Source of the DNA: an uncultured Erythrobacter sp.
GTDB taxonomy: Bacteria; Pseudomonadota; Alphaproteobacteria; Sphingomonadales; Sphingomonadaceae
DNA length: 64,000 bases
Assembly (NCBI GenBank): GCA_947500645.1
Contig: CANMSD010000001.1
Coordinates: 930,001 to 994,000, forward strand
Reading direction: 5' to 3'
Shown here: one piece after another, positions 26,738 through 34,477 of the stretch
Position numbering within the stretch: the stretch's first letter is position 1
Layout of the letters: each line of letters begins with the position of its first letter
Notes under the pieces: generated by a model
Seen by the model: the letters and a program-made list of their open reading frames with translations, nothing else
Told to the model about the DNA's origin: nothing
The model's database searches: none
Translations under genes and position numbers: made by a program

Positions 26738-26958
26738 CTCGGCACCTGTTCCTCAAATAAACCGTGTGTTTGCGCAAATTTACGCGAATATATGGAGCCG
26801 CTGTAGGACAAGCAGGAATACCGCACAAGCTCTTACCTCGCGCGAGAATCCATGCCAGCACTGGCGGGGAGCCGCGCGCTATAGCGCAAAATTCGCGCGT
26901 TGCAAGCTGCCCGTAGCCCGCCTAGCACCCTTATTTGAACTTTGAGGGGATCTTCACG

Positions 26959-27354
26959 ATGATTGTTTTACCGGTCACGCTGACCGCTGCGGCGGCCGCA
27001 GCCATACTTAACATCTGGCTTTCGATCCGTATCGGCGCGGTGCGCAACGCCACGCAAGTGTTCGTAGGCGATGGTGGGAACGAGCAGGTCCAGCGCCGCA
27101 TGCGCGCGCAGCTCAACTTCGTCGAGAATACCGCCTTTGTGCTTATCCTGATCGCGGCAATCGAACTCTCGGGCCGCGGACAGCCCTGGCTCGCCTATGT
27201 CGCTGGCCTGTATATGCTGGGCCGCGTCGCGCATGGATTTGGCATGGACGGCGGCTCGCTCGCCAAGGGCCGTATGATCGGAACGATCATCACCCTGCTC
27301 ACTCAGCTGGGACTTGCGATCGCTGCGGTGCTGGTGGTGATGGGCGCGATTTAG
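26959..27354 (+). CDS. MAPEG family membrane protein
   Basis: The 131-residue protein has four predicted membrane segments and the MAPEG-like pattern RRMRAQLNFVENTAFVLIL near residues 50-68. Eukaryotic relatives are glutathione-dependent enzymes of the microsomal GST group; bacterial roles are uncertain. ATG at 26959 is used because GAGGGG lies upstream. Its 3' end overlaps the convergent desaturase gene by 56 bases. Confidence 0.85.
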   Translation: MIVLPVTLTAAAAAAILNIWLSIRIGAVRNATQVFVGDGGNEQVQRRMRAQLNFVENTAFVLILIAAIELSGRGQPWLAYVAGLYMLGRVAHGFGMDGGSLAKGRMIGTIITLLTQLGLAIAAVLVVMGAI

Positions 27355-28264
27355 AGGAGTTGGAAGCGGGCTTTAACTTGTCCGCCCTTCCCGACATATC
27401 CTGCGTAAGGCAGATATTCCAGGCGAGGCCCAAGCGCTCTAACACCTGCAAGAAGCGATAACCCCAGTCACTCTGCCCCGGATACAGCCCAATACGGGCG
27501 CTACCCGGATAGGCGTGGTGATTGTTGTGCCAGGCCTCTCCCATGGTGACCAAACCTGCCCACGGAACGTCGTGAGCTTGCACTCCAGCCTCACGCACCA
27601 GCCACGATTGCGGACCACGACGGTGAGCCAAGTGTCCAATGAACCAATGGCCGTGCACCGTTAGCGCTACGCGCACAAACACGCCCCACACAACAAACGG
27701 GATTCCGCCCAGCAAATAAAGCACCGCCGCGATCGGAAGCTGCTGCAACATCCATGTCTTTTCGAGCCAGCGGATGAAGCGGCTCTGCTCCAGCCGTGCA
27801 AGGTCGTATTCAGGAGGATGGTCAAGATCGAGCCGGCAATGAAGTTGCCACCATGCATCGTGAAGCATCGGGCGGCGGTGAGCGAGATAGTCATGGCACT
27901 TCGGTTGCCGCTGCGCCCAGTCTCGCAGATCATGGGTTTTCACAATCCAGATCGGTCCGCTCATCCCGGCAACTGTGCCGCACCAGATCAGGAAGCGGCG
28001 CAAGGCGGGCGTTGTCTCGAAGCTGCCGTGGATCAAAAGCCGATGAAATCCCACCGAATGGCCCAACAGCAACATCGCGCCTGTGAGACCCAAGCCGACG
28101 ATTATCGCTGCAGGCGTCGTGAAAAATGGAACTAGGGCGAGTGATAAGATGAGCATGCCTCCATTCCAGATGCTGTGAGCAACATCCCAGCGGACCTTGC
28201 CCGTCACGGCGTCAGCGTCCGGGGTTTCGACAATCCAGTTCACTTCGCACCTGTCCCGACTCAT
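27299..28264 (-). CDS. Membrane fatty acid desaturase family protein
   Basis: The 321-residue membrane protein belongs to the acyl-CoA/acyl-lipid desaturase family. It has four or so hydrophobic segments, a first His box GHSVGFHRL (HxxxxH, near residue 70) and a third His box WHNNHH (near 252). The second box expected as HRxHH is not present; RDWAQRQPKCHDYLAH occupies its place. ATG at 28264 has GGAGA at good spacing, better than ATG at 28276. It is divergent from an ArsR-type regulator that may control it. Confidence 0.82.
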   Translation of the reverse strand: MSRDRCEVNWIVETPDADAVTGKVRWDVAHSIWNGGMLILSLALVPFFTTPAAIIVGLGLTGAMLLLGHSVGFHRLLIHGSFETTPALRRFLIWCGTVAGMSGPIWIVKTHDLRDWAQRQPKCHDYLAHRRPMLHDAWWQLHCRLDLDHPPEYDLARLEQSRFIRWLEKTWMLQQLPIAAVLYLLGGIPFVVWGVFVRVALTVHGHWFIGHLAHRRGPQSWLVREAGVQAHDVPWAGLVTMGEAWHNNHHAYPGSARIGLYPGQSDWGYRFLQVLERLGLAWNICLTQDMSGRADKLKPASNSSKSRPSPPAPQRSQVPAE

Positions 28265-28283
28265 ATCAGTCTCCATCAGGTAT

Positions 28284-28335
28284 TTAATGAATTACTTAAT
28301 TACTGATACGGACTGGTAAGCAGTTAAGCAAGCAC
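28284..28335. promoter_or_regulatory. AT-rich repeats between desaturase and ArsR genes
   Basis: The 85-bp divergent gap is strikingly AT-rich. AATTACT at 28290-28296 is followed directly by TAATTACT, and around 28323-28335 there is AAGCAgttAAGCA. Such close repeats at a divergent ArsR promoter suggest operator half-sites, but no site has been shown. Confidence 0.4.
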
Positions 28336-28349
28336 TTATGTAGCGGTTT

Positions 28350-28667
28350 ATGCAAAAAGTGTTCGAAGCCCTTTCCTCGACGGTGCGTCGCAAAATTCTT
28401 GCCTATCTGTCCGAGGCTGACCTAACCGCAGGTCAGATCGCGGAGCGGTTCGAAATCTCGAAGCCGGCCGTTTCTCAGCATCTTGGCGTTCTGCAGAACG
28501 CCGGGCTGGTGGAAAGCGAAAAGCGCGGACAATATGTGCACTATCGCATTGTAGAGGCGAACCTCGTCAACACGCTCAACGGCTATGTGCAGGAGGTTTG
28601 CCCGGTCTCACGACCACTGAAGCGTGAGAGCAAATCGCTGGGCGAAAGCGATCAAGACAACGCGTAA
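28350..28667 (+). CDS. ArsR family transcriptional regulator
   Basis: This 105-residue winged-helix repressor has the ArsR/SmtB core LSSTVRRKILAYLSEADLTAGQI and the recognition helix ISKPAVSQHLGVLQNAGLV. It lacks the cysteine pairs of metal sensors, so it may be of the SdpR/autorepressor type. The C-terminal tail is polar. It is divergent from the desaturase gene and its last bases overlap the 3' end of the minus-strand metallo-hydrolase gene by 16 bp. Confidence 0.88.
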   Translation: MQKVFEALSSTVRRKILAYLSEADLTAGQIAERFEISKPAVSQHLGVLQNAGLVESEKRGQYVHYRIVEANLVNTLNGYVQEVCPVSRPLKRESKSLGESDQDNA

Positions 28668-29317
28668 TCGCTTACAAACTGATTGGTCTTGCGTTCCTGG
28701 CCAAAGGTGCTGGTCGGGCCGTGGCCTGGAATGAACAGCACGTCCTCACCCAACGGCCATAGGCGCTGCGTTATCGAATCGAGCAAGTCCTGATGATTGC
28801 CGCGCGGGAAATCGGTCCGGCCGATTGAACCCTGAAACAGCACATCGCCGACAATCGCAAAGCGGCTCGGCTCGTGGAAGAAAACAACGTGACCTGGTGT
28901 GTGCCCCGGGCAGTGGATCACATCCAGCGTCAGTTCGCCGACAGTGACCGTGTCGCCGTGCTCAAGCCATCGGGTCGGCTCGAACGTCTTGGCTTCCATA
29001 CCCCAGCGCGCGCCATCGTCATCAAGTTGCTCGATCCAGAACAGGTCATCCTTGTGCGGCCCTTCGATGGGCAAGCTCAGCTCGTCCGCCAATATGCCCG
29101 CCTGCCCGCAATGATCGAGATGACCGTGGGTGATCAGAAGCTTTTCCAGCGTAACCCCAGCCTTGGCGACACCCGCCTTGAGCTTATCAAGATCGCCGCC
29201 CGGATCGACCAGCGCGCCGCGCATTGTCTTGGTGCACCAGATCAGCGAGCAATTCTGCTGCAGTGGCGTCACTGGCAGGATTGCGGCCTTCATCGGAGGA
29301 GTTGGTTTGTCGGTCAT
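28652..29317 (-). CDS. MBL-fold metallo-hydrolase (glyoxalase II-like)
   Basis: The 221-residue cytosolic protein has the metallo-beta-lactamase motif HGHLDH in ITHGHLDHCGQ (about residue 65), followed by CPGHTPGHVVFF and a later GDVLFQGSIGRTDFP. These are typical of the hydroxyacylglutathione hydrolase-like subgroup with two metals. The substrate is uncertain. The gene converges with the ArsR gene (16-bp overlap). Confidence 0.88.
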   Translation of the reverse strand: MTDKPTPPMKAAILPVTPLQQNCSLIWCTKTMRGALVDPGGDLDKLKAGVAKAGVTLEKLLITHGHLDHCGQAGILADELSLPIEGPHKDDLFWIEQLDDDGARWGMEAKTFEPTRWLEHGDTVTVGELTLDVIHCPGHTPGHVVFFHEPSRFAIVGDVLFQGSIGRTDFPRGNHQDLLDSITQRLWPLGEDVLFIPGHGPTSTFGQERKTNQFVSDYALS

Positions 29318-29410
29318 ATCTCAGCGTTCAAGGGGATAGTCATTTATCCTACAGCTTTGTCATGTCTGGCCACACTTGTGAATCTGAAATTTGAGCAGAT
29401 ATCGGCAGAT

Positions 29411-29725
29411 ATGAAGCATACAATTGTCTTGTCGATCCTAGCGGTGCTTGGCACGCTCGCGCTCATCTTCGTATTCCAGACCCAATTGGAAGCGGAAACA
29501 GATGACACTTATCGCCCGGTAAAGGCTGAGATTACCAGCTTCGGTGCTGGCACTCAGTATGGTGGCGTCCCTGCGAGCATCATGGTCTATGCGCAAACCG
29601 AAGATGGCGCGATTGGCTATGGCAATGTGGCCCCCGAAAGCGTTGAAGGATGCCGGGTTGGCGACACGATCGCAGCCGAACAGAAAGGCGGGATATTGCG
29701 CCTCAAGCCATCACCCTGCCGCTGA
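29411..29725 (+). CDS. Small membrane-anchored protein, unknown
   Basis: This 104-residue protein has an N-terminal hydrophobic helix (about residues 4-24, TIVLSILAVLGTLALIFVF) and a polar domain with ITSFGAGTQYGGVPASIMVYAQTEDG, two cysteines (81 and 103) and no recognised family. The beta-rich look suggests a small exported or periplasm-facing domain. ATG at 29411 starts the helix; a longer frame from 28874 crosses the metallo-hydrolase gene antisense and is not credible. Confidence 0.6.
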   Translation: MKHTIVLSILAVLGTLALIFVFQTQLEAETDDTYRPVKAEITSFGAGTQYGGVPASIMVYAQTEDGAIGYGNVAPESVEGCRVGDTIAAEQKGGILRLKPSPCR

Positions 29726-29728
29726 CGA

Positions 29729-30406
29729 CTAAATCCGTCCGCTCTTCCACACCACGCGGCCGACAATCTCCACCTCGTCTGCTGTCACATCAATCGGCGG
29801 ATAGGCAAGGTTCTGCGAAAGCAGCGAGAAGCGCCCTGCCCCAGAGCTGGCGACGCGTTTAACCATCAGAGTATCGCCCAACCGTACTACATGCACACCG
29901 TCACGGAATGCTCGCGGTGTCTGGTCGATCAGTATCTCATCTCCGTCATTCAACAGCGGCTCCATCGAATCGCCCGCCACCGCGATCGCGGACAGCTGCG
30001 CTCCCTCGAGCCCCTGCTCATTCAGCCAGCGATGCGAGAAGCGGAACGTATCGAACGCCTCCTCCGCACCCGGCAGTGCGCCTGGACCTGCAGAAGCCCC
30101 GATATCGAGCCGCGGCACCTCGACCCACTCCTGTTGCGACTCGGTAGAAGTCCAAGAACCTGCGATGTAGGATTTTTCCTTTGCACCACCCAACTGCACC
30201 TCATCTACACCAAAAAATCGCGCCAGAGTGCGGCGGTCCTGCTCCTCCAGCTTGCGGGGTGAGCCCTTCTTGATGAACTGCTGGAGGTAACTGGTATTCC
30301 GCCCCAGTAATTTCGATAGATTTGCGAGACTTACCTCGCGCGATTGCGCCAATTCGAGCAGTCGCTCACGCGGGTCCGGAAGGTCGTTCTGTTCTGTGTT
30401 CCTCAT
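29729..30406 (-). CDS. S24/LexA-like repressor with N-terminal HTH
   Basis: The 225-residue protein has an N-terminal lambda-repressor-type HTH (about 15-70, REVSLANLSKLLGRNTSYLQQFI) and a C-terminal S24 peptidase domain with the catalytic serine in GDSMEPLL and lysine in VKRV. Such proteins are autocleaved repressors activated by RecA-type or other stress signals. A conserved cleavage site (Ala-Gly or Cys-Gly) is plausible in IGASAGPGAL. The start ATG has GGAAGG upstream. It is divergent from two small unknown genes. Confidence 0.85.
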   Translation of the reverse strand: MRNTEQNDLPDPRERLLELAQSREVSLANLSKLLGRNTSYLQQFIKKGSPRKLEEQDRRTLARFFGVDEVQLGGAKEKSYIAGSWTSTESQQEWVEVPRLDIGASAGPGALPGAEEAFDTFRFSHRWLNEQGLEGAQLSAIAVAGDSMEPLLNDGDEILIDQTPRAFRDGVHVVRLGDTLMVKRVASSGAGRFSLLSQNLAYPPIDVTADEVEIVGRVVWKSGRI

Positions 30407-30413
30407 TTTTCCT

Positions 30414-30469
30414 TCCTACACGCAAGATTTTTCCTAGACAAGTAGGATTTCACATGGAACATTTTAGGA
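30414..30469. promoter_or_regulatory. Clustered TCCTA/TAGGA half-sites in the divergent promoter
   Basis: TCCTA occurs at 30414-30418 and 30432-30436, TAGGA at 30443-30447 and 30465-30469. The central pair forms TCCTA-gacaag-TAGGA, a perfect 5-bp inverted repeat with a 6-bp spacer. An extra TAGGA with a shared GATTTTTCCT 10-mer lies inside the repressor gene at 30168-30180. The cluster covers the region where both divergent promoters should sit, so it is the likely operator of the S24-type repressor. Confidence 0.5.
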
Positions 30470-30530
30470 ACACCGGACGAGTCGCAGGGTCGCGAAACGG
30501 TCGGTCAGGACCAAGCCGAAGGGGAAATAC

Positions 30531-30842
30531 ATGCTCATCCGATCAATCGAAAAATTCCTGCGCGAACACGATATGCCAGCCACAAAGTTTGGGCGTCTCG
30601 CCGCTCACGACCCGCGCTTTGTGCTCGATCTGCGCATGGGTCGCATTCCGCGGGCCGCAACCGAGGCGCGAACGCGCCAATGGATGGCCGAGTATGTCGC
30701 TGCGCAGACGACCGAGAAGGTGCCGGCACTAGAATACAAGGCCATACCCTCAGCATTCGGGCAACCGAAACGCGCAGCCCAACTCTCGTATCCCACCACA
30801 TTCGGCGCTGCGCTCGCTCAGGAATTTGCTCATGCTTATTGA
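30531..30842 (+). CDS. Small unknown protein next to S24 repressor
   Basis: This 103-residue protein begins MLIRSIEKFLREHDMPATK and has FGRLAAHDPRFVLDLRMGR, a pattern resembling a helix-turn-helix of the kind seen in small sphingomonad regulators, though I cannot name a family. A downstream basic and aromatic segment follows. SD AAGGGG lies upstream of ATG 30531. It is transcribed away from the repressor and overlaps the next gene by 11 bases. Confidence 0.6.
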   Translation: MLIRSIEKFLREHDMPATKFGRLAAHDPRFVLDLRMGRIPRAATEARTRQWMAEYVAAQTTEKVPALEYKAIPSAFGQPKRAAQLSYPTTFGAALAQEFAHAY

Positions 30843-31254
30843 AACGAAATCCGCTGCCACGCACGAGATTGAAGTGCCGGATGATACGGTCGAAGCGTCA
30901 AGGCCTCAAAGGAGCCACCGCGCGCGGCGATATCGACCGCGACGGACACTCTCCGACCGGGTTCGCGACGCGTTGATGGTGATGGCTGAAGGACAGGCGC
31001 AAGTGCTGACCCATCAGGAAAAGCCATGGGCTTCGATCACCTTTTCTGGATCGCGGCACGAATTGGTGCTGAGTTTCGACGGGATTTCAGCTTGCAAGAT
31101 TGGCGAGCAATTCGTTGCCGATCTGCCCGATCACGAATTTGCGATTCCAGGCCAACTGGTCGCCGATGCTACAATCACAAGTGTTGAGAGCAATTACACA
31201 CCCGATCCGCGCATGGCGGTGACAGCTGTGTTGCTATTGCTTGAGGACGTTTGA
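30832..31254 (+). CDS. Unknown protein with possible N-terminal basic tail
   Basis: This 140-residue product has a highly basic, Arg-rich segment near the N-terminus (SHRARRYRPRR at about 29-39), followed by LSDRVRDALMVMAEGQAQVLTHQEKPW and a beta-rich C-terminal half. I do not recognise the family. ATG at 30832 lies inside the end of the upstream gene, an 11-base overlap, so the two are co-translated. Convergent with the aldehyde dehydrogenase gene. Confidence 0.6.
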   Translation: MLIETKSAATHEIEVPDDTVEASRPQRSHRARRYRPRRTLSDRVRDALMVMAEGQAQVLTHQEKPWASITFSGSRHELVLSFDGISACKIGEQFVADLPDHEFAIPGQLVADATITSVESNYTPDPRMAVTAVLLLLEDV

Positions 31255-31263
31255 CCGCCAGGC

Positions 31264-32703
31264 TCACGTCCTCCGCACGACAAGGTTCCGGATTTCGCTC
31301 ATGTCCTCCATGGCGAACCGGATACCTTCGCGGCCAAGGCCTGAATCTTTCACACCGCCATAAGGCATGTTGTCGACGCGGTAACTCGGCACGTCGTTGA
31401 TGACGATGCCGCCAACATCAAGCCTGTCCCAACTGTCGAACATCTTGAACAGGTCGCGGGTGAAGATGCCCGCTTGCAGGCCGAATTTGGAGCGATTCAC
31501 TTCGTCGAGCGCGGCATCGAAATCGGTGAACTTCTGCAGGATTGCGAGCGGGCCGAAAGCCTCTTCGTTGATCGCGGCGGCATCGGGATGGACGTTTTCT
31601 AGCAGCGTGGCCTCGAGCATATTGCCGTTCGACAACCTGCCACCGGTGAGCAAGCCCGCCCCGCCATCAACCGCATCGTCGATCCAGCCTTTTAGCCGCG
31701 TCGCCTCTCCTTCCGAAATCATTGGGCCAATAAACGTATCGCGGTCTTTCGGATCGCCCGCGACCAACGTCTTGGTCTTAGCGACCAGCATGTCTTTGAA
31801 GCGGTCATAGACATCGACGTGAATGATGATCCGCTGCACGCCGATGCAGCTTTGCCCGGATTGGTAAAACGCGCCGAAAATTATCCGCTCCAGCGCATCA
31901 TCCAGATCAGCATCGTGATCGACCACCACTGCGGCATTTCCGCCGAGCTCCAGGATAACCTGCTTCTTGCCGGCCTTAGCCTTCAAATCCCAGCCGACGC
32001 CTGGAGAACCGGTAAAGCTGAGCAGTTTCAATCGCTCATCGGTCGTGAACAGGTCTGCGCCATCGCGGCTGGCCGGGAGGATCGAAAACGCCCCTTCGGG
32101 CAGCACATCGCATTCTGCCAAAACCTCGCCCATGATGATCGCGCCAAGCGGCGTTTTGCTCGCGGGCTTCATCACGAATGGACAGCCCATCGCGATGGCG
32201 GGCGCAATCTTATGCGCAGCGAGATTGAGCGGAAAGTTGAACGGCGAGATAAAGCTGCAAGGACCGATTGGCACGCGCTTCCACATCGCCTGATAGCCCT
32301 TGGCCCGCGCCGAGATATCGAGCGGCATAACCTCGCCGTAATTGCGCACCGATTCCTCGGCTGCAATGCGGAAGGTATCGATCAGGCGGGTAACTTCGCC
32401 CTCGCTGTCGTTGATCGGCTTGCCTGCCTCCACGCACAGGGCATAGGCTAGCTCATCAAACCGCTCCTTGAACCGCGCGACGCAGTGCATCAGCACGTCC
32501 TGTTTTTCATAGCTTGCAAGGCGCGACATCGGCTCTGCCGCATTGACCGTGCCAGCAATTGCTTCGTCGATGATCTCCGGCGACGCGAGCGCGGTGCGGA
32601 ACGCCACCTCGCCAGTGTACTTATCGGTCACCGCAAGGTCGGTGTTGGGCTGCACAGCCTTGTTGTTGAGGTAAAGCGGATAGGTGTCTTTGAGCGTGGG
32701 CAT
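31264..32703 (-). CDS. NAD(P)-dependent aldehyde dehydrogenase
   Basis: The 479-residue protein is an aldehyde dehydrogenase: LELGGNAAVVVD carries the catalytic glutamate, SGQSCIGVQR the nucleophilic cysteine (about residue 285) and FTGSPGVGWDLK the dinucleotide-binding glycine loop. It oxidises an aldehyde to an acid; substrate specificity cannot be read. It lies 26 bp downstream of a ThDP-dependent enzyme that may supply an aldehyde or keto acid. Confidence 0.9.
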   Translation of the reverse strand: MPTLKDTYPLYLNNKAVQPNTDLAVTDKYTGEVAFRTALASPEIIDEAIAGTVNAAEPMSRLASYEKQDVLMHCVARFKERFDELAYALCVEAGKPINDSEGEVTRLIDTFRIAAEESVRNYGEVMPLDISARAKGYQAMWKRVPIGPCSFISPFNFPLNLAAHKIAPAIAMGCPFVMKPASKTPLGAIIMGEVLAECDVLPEGAFSILPASRDGADLFTTDERLKLLSFTGSPGVGWDLKAKAGKKQVILELGGNAAVVVDHDADLDDALERIIFGAFYQSGQSCIGVQRIIIHVDVYDRFKDMLVAKTKTLVAGDPKDRDTFIGPMISEGEATRLKGWIDDAVDGGAGLLTGGRLSNGNMLEATLLENVHPDAAAINEEAFGPLAILQKFTDFDAALDEVNRSKFGLQAGIFTRDLFKMFDSWDRLDVGGIVINDVPSYRVDNMPYGGVKDSGLGREGIRFAMEDMSEIRNLVVRRT

Positions 32704-32729
32704 CTCGAAATCTCCTTAAGCTCTCAATC

Positions 32730-34385
32730 TCAGAGCTTCGCGCTTAGTTCCTTGATCTCGTGATTTAGTATGTGGTCATTTTCGGAATAATCGACCGGGC
32801 AGTCGATCACATGCACGCCGGGCGTGTCGCGCGTATGCGCGAGCACATCGGTCAGATGCTCACTGCTGGTCACACGATGACCATGCGCGCCATAACTCTC
32901 CGCGTATTTTACGAAGTCGGGATTGCCGAAGGTGAGGCCATAATCGTCAAAGCCCATATTGCTTTGTTTCCAGCGGATCATGCCATAAGCGTCGTCGCGC
33001 AGGATCAACACGGTCATGTTGAGGCCCAAACGGACCGCCGTTTCCATCTCCTGGCTGTTCATCATAAAGCCGCCATCGCCGCAGATCGCCATGACCTTGC
33101 GCTCCGGGTAAAGCATCGCGCTCATCATGGCGGAGGGCAGCCCAGCCCCCATTGTCGCCAGCGCATTGTCGAGCAGGACGGTGTTCGGCAGGTAAGCGGT
33201 GTAATTGCGCGCAAACCAGATCTTGTAGACCCCGTTATCCAGGCAGATGATGCCATCATTGGGCATGCACTCACGCACTTGGCGCACCAGATGCGGCGGA
33301 AAGATCGGGAAGCGATTGTCCGCCTCAAGCGGCTTTGAATGGGCGACCTCTGCCGCCCGATATTCCAGCATGCGATCGCATAAGCAACCATCGCGCTTTT
33401 TGGCGCCTTCTTTGATCTGCCAGATCGCATTGGCAATATCGCCGATCACCTCGATCTGTGGGAAATAGACCGGATCGACCTCAGCGGTCTTGGTCGAGAC
33501 ATGGATCACGGTCGCGCTGCTGTCATTCATGAAGAACGGCGGCTTTTCGATTACATCATGGCCGACATTGATAATGAGGTCCGCGTCTTCGATCGCGCGG
33601 TGGCAGAAATCACCGGCGGACAAGGCGGCACAGCCGAGGAACAGCGGATGCCGCTCATCAATCACGCCTTTGCCCATTTGCGTGGTGACAAAGGGGATTT
33701 GCACTTTCTCGATAAACTCGCCCAGCATATTGCTGGTCATCTTGCGATTGGCCCCGGCTCCGATCACCAGCACCGGGCGCTGTGCGGCATCCAATGCCTC
33801 CACCGCCATGCGCACGGCTTTGATCTCCGCCGATGGCCGGCGCGCGACAGAGCGAGCGATTGGCACAGAATCGGTCGGCTCCTCGGCAATATCCTCAGGC
33901 AATTCGAGATGCGTCGCGCCGGGCTTTTCCTCTTCGGCCAGACGAAATGCCTCGCGCACGCGGCTGGGAATATTGTCGCCCGCGTGCAGCTGATAAGCGT
34001 ATTTTGTGATCGGCCCCATCATGTCGACCACGTCGAGGATTTGAAACCGGCCCTGTTTGGATTTCTTGATCGGCTTTTGCCCGGTGATCGCCAGCGTGGG
34101 CATCCCGCCGAGCTGTGAATAGGCGATCGCGGTGACCATATTGGTCGCGCCCGGGCCCAAGGTCGCCAGAAACACGCCGGTCTTACCAGTGTGCCGTCCA
34201 TAGGTCGCCGCCATGAAGCCTGCGCCTTGCTCGTGCCGGGTCAGCACCAGCTTGATCTGATCGGAGTTGGACAGGCTCTCTAGAAAGTCGAGATTTTCCT
34301 CGCCGGGCACGCCGAAGATGTATTCAACACCCTCCTCCTCCAGACATTCGATAAACAGATCGGAGGCTTTCTTGGTGTCGGACAT
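32730..34385 (-). CDS. ThDP-dependent acetolactate synthase-like enzyme
   Basis: The 551-residue protein is a thiamine diphosphate enzyme of the acetolactate synthase/2-oxoacid decarboxylase group: an N-terminal PYR domain with the catalytic Glu in RHEQGAGFMA, a central domain (about 195-330), and a C-terminal PP domain with the ThDP-binding GDGGFMMNSQEME. No regulatory small subunit gene is adjacent, so it may be a catabolic AlsS-type or related enzyme. ATG at 34385 has AAGGAGACG upstream. Confidence 0.87.
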   Translation of the reverse strand: MSDTKKASDLFIECLEEEGVEYIFGVPGEENLDFLESLSNSDQIKLVLTRHEQGAGFMAATYGRHTGKTGVFLATLGPGATNMVTAIAYSQLGGMPTLAITGQKPIKKSKQGRFQILDVVDMMGPITKYAYQLHAGDNIPSRVREAFRLAEEEKPGATHLELPEDIAEEPTDSVPIARSVARRPSAEIKAVRMAVEALDAAQRPVLVIGAGANRKMTSNMLGEFIEKVQIPFVTTQMGKGVIDERHPLFLGCAALSAGDFCHRAIEDADLIINVGHDVIEKPPFFMNDSSATVIHVSTKTAEVDPVYFPQIEVIGDIANAIWQIKEGAKKRDGCLCDRMLEYRAAEVAHSKPLEADNRFPIFPPHLVRQVRECMPNDGIICLDNGVYKIWFARNYTAYLPNTVLLDNALATMGAGLPSAMMSAMLYPERKVMAICGDGGFMMNSQEMETAVRLGLNMTVLILRDDAYGMIRWKQSNMGFDDYGLTFGNPDFVKYAESYGAHGHRVTSSEHLTDVLAHTRDTPGVHVIDCPVDYSENDHILNHEIKELSAKL

Positions 34386-34477
34386 CTTAGACGTCTCCTT
34401 GTGCTGCCATTGCAAATCCAATGGCTCAGTCGTCAAATGGTTCGCGCAAAGAAGACGAAAGTTACGTTTGCGCCGGA

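Noticed and set aside
28874..29410. N-terminal extension of the small membrane protein back to 28874
   Set aside because: This part runs antisense through the metallo-hydrolase gene, and the protein's hydrophobic anchor begins exactly at ATG 29411.
30406..31254. Integrated prophage around the S24 repressor
   Set aside because: No integrase, terminase, capsid, tail or lysis gene and no attachment repeat are visible; flanking genes are ordinary metabolism.
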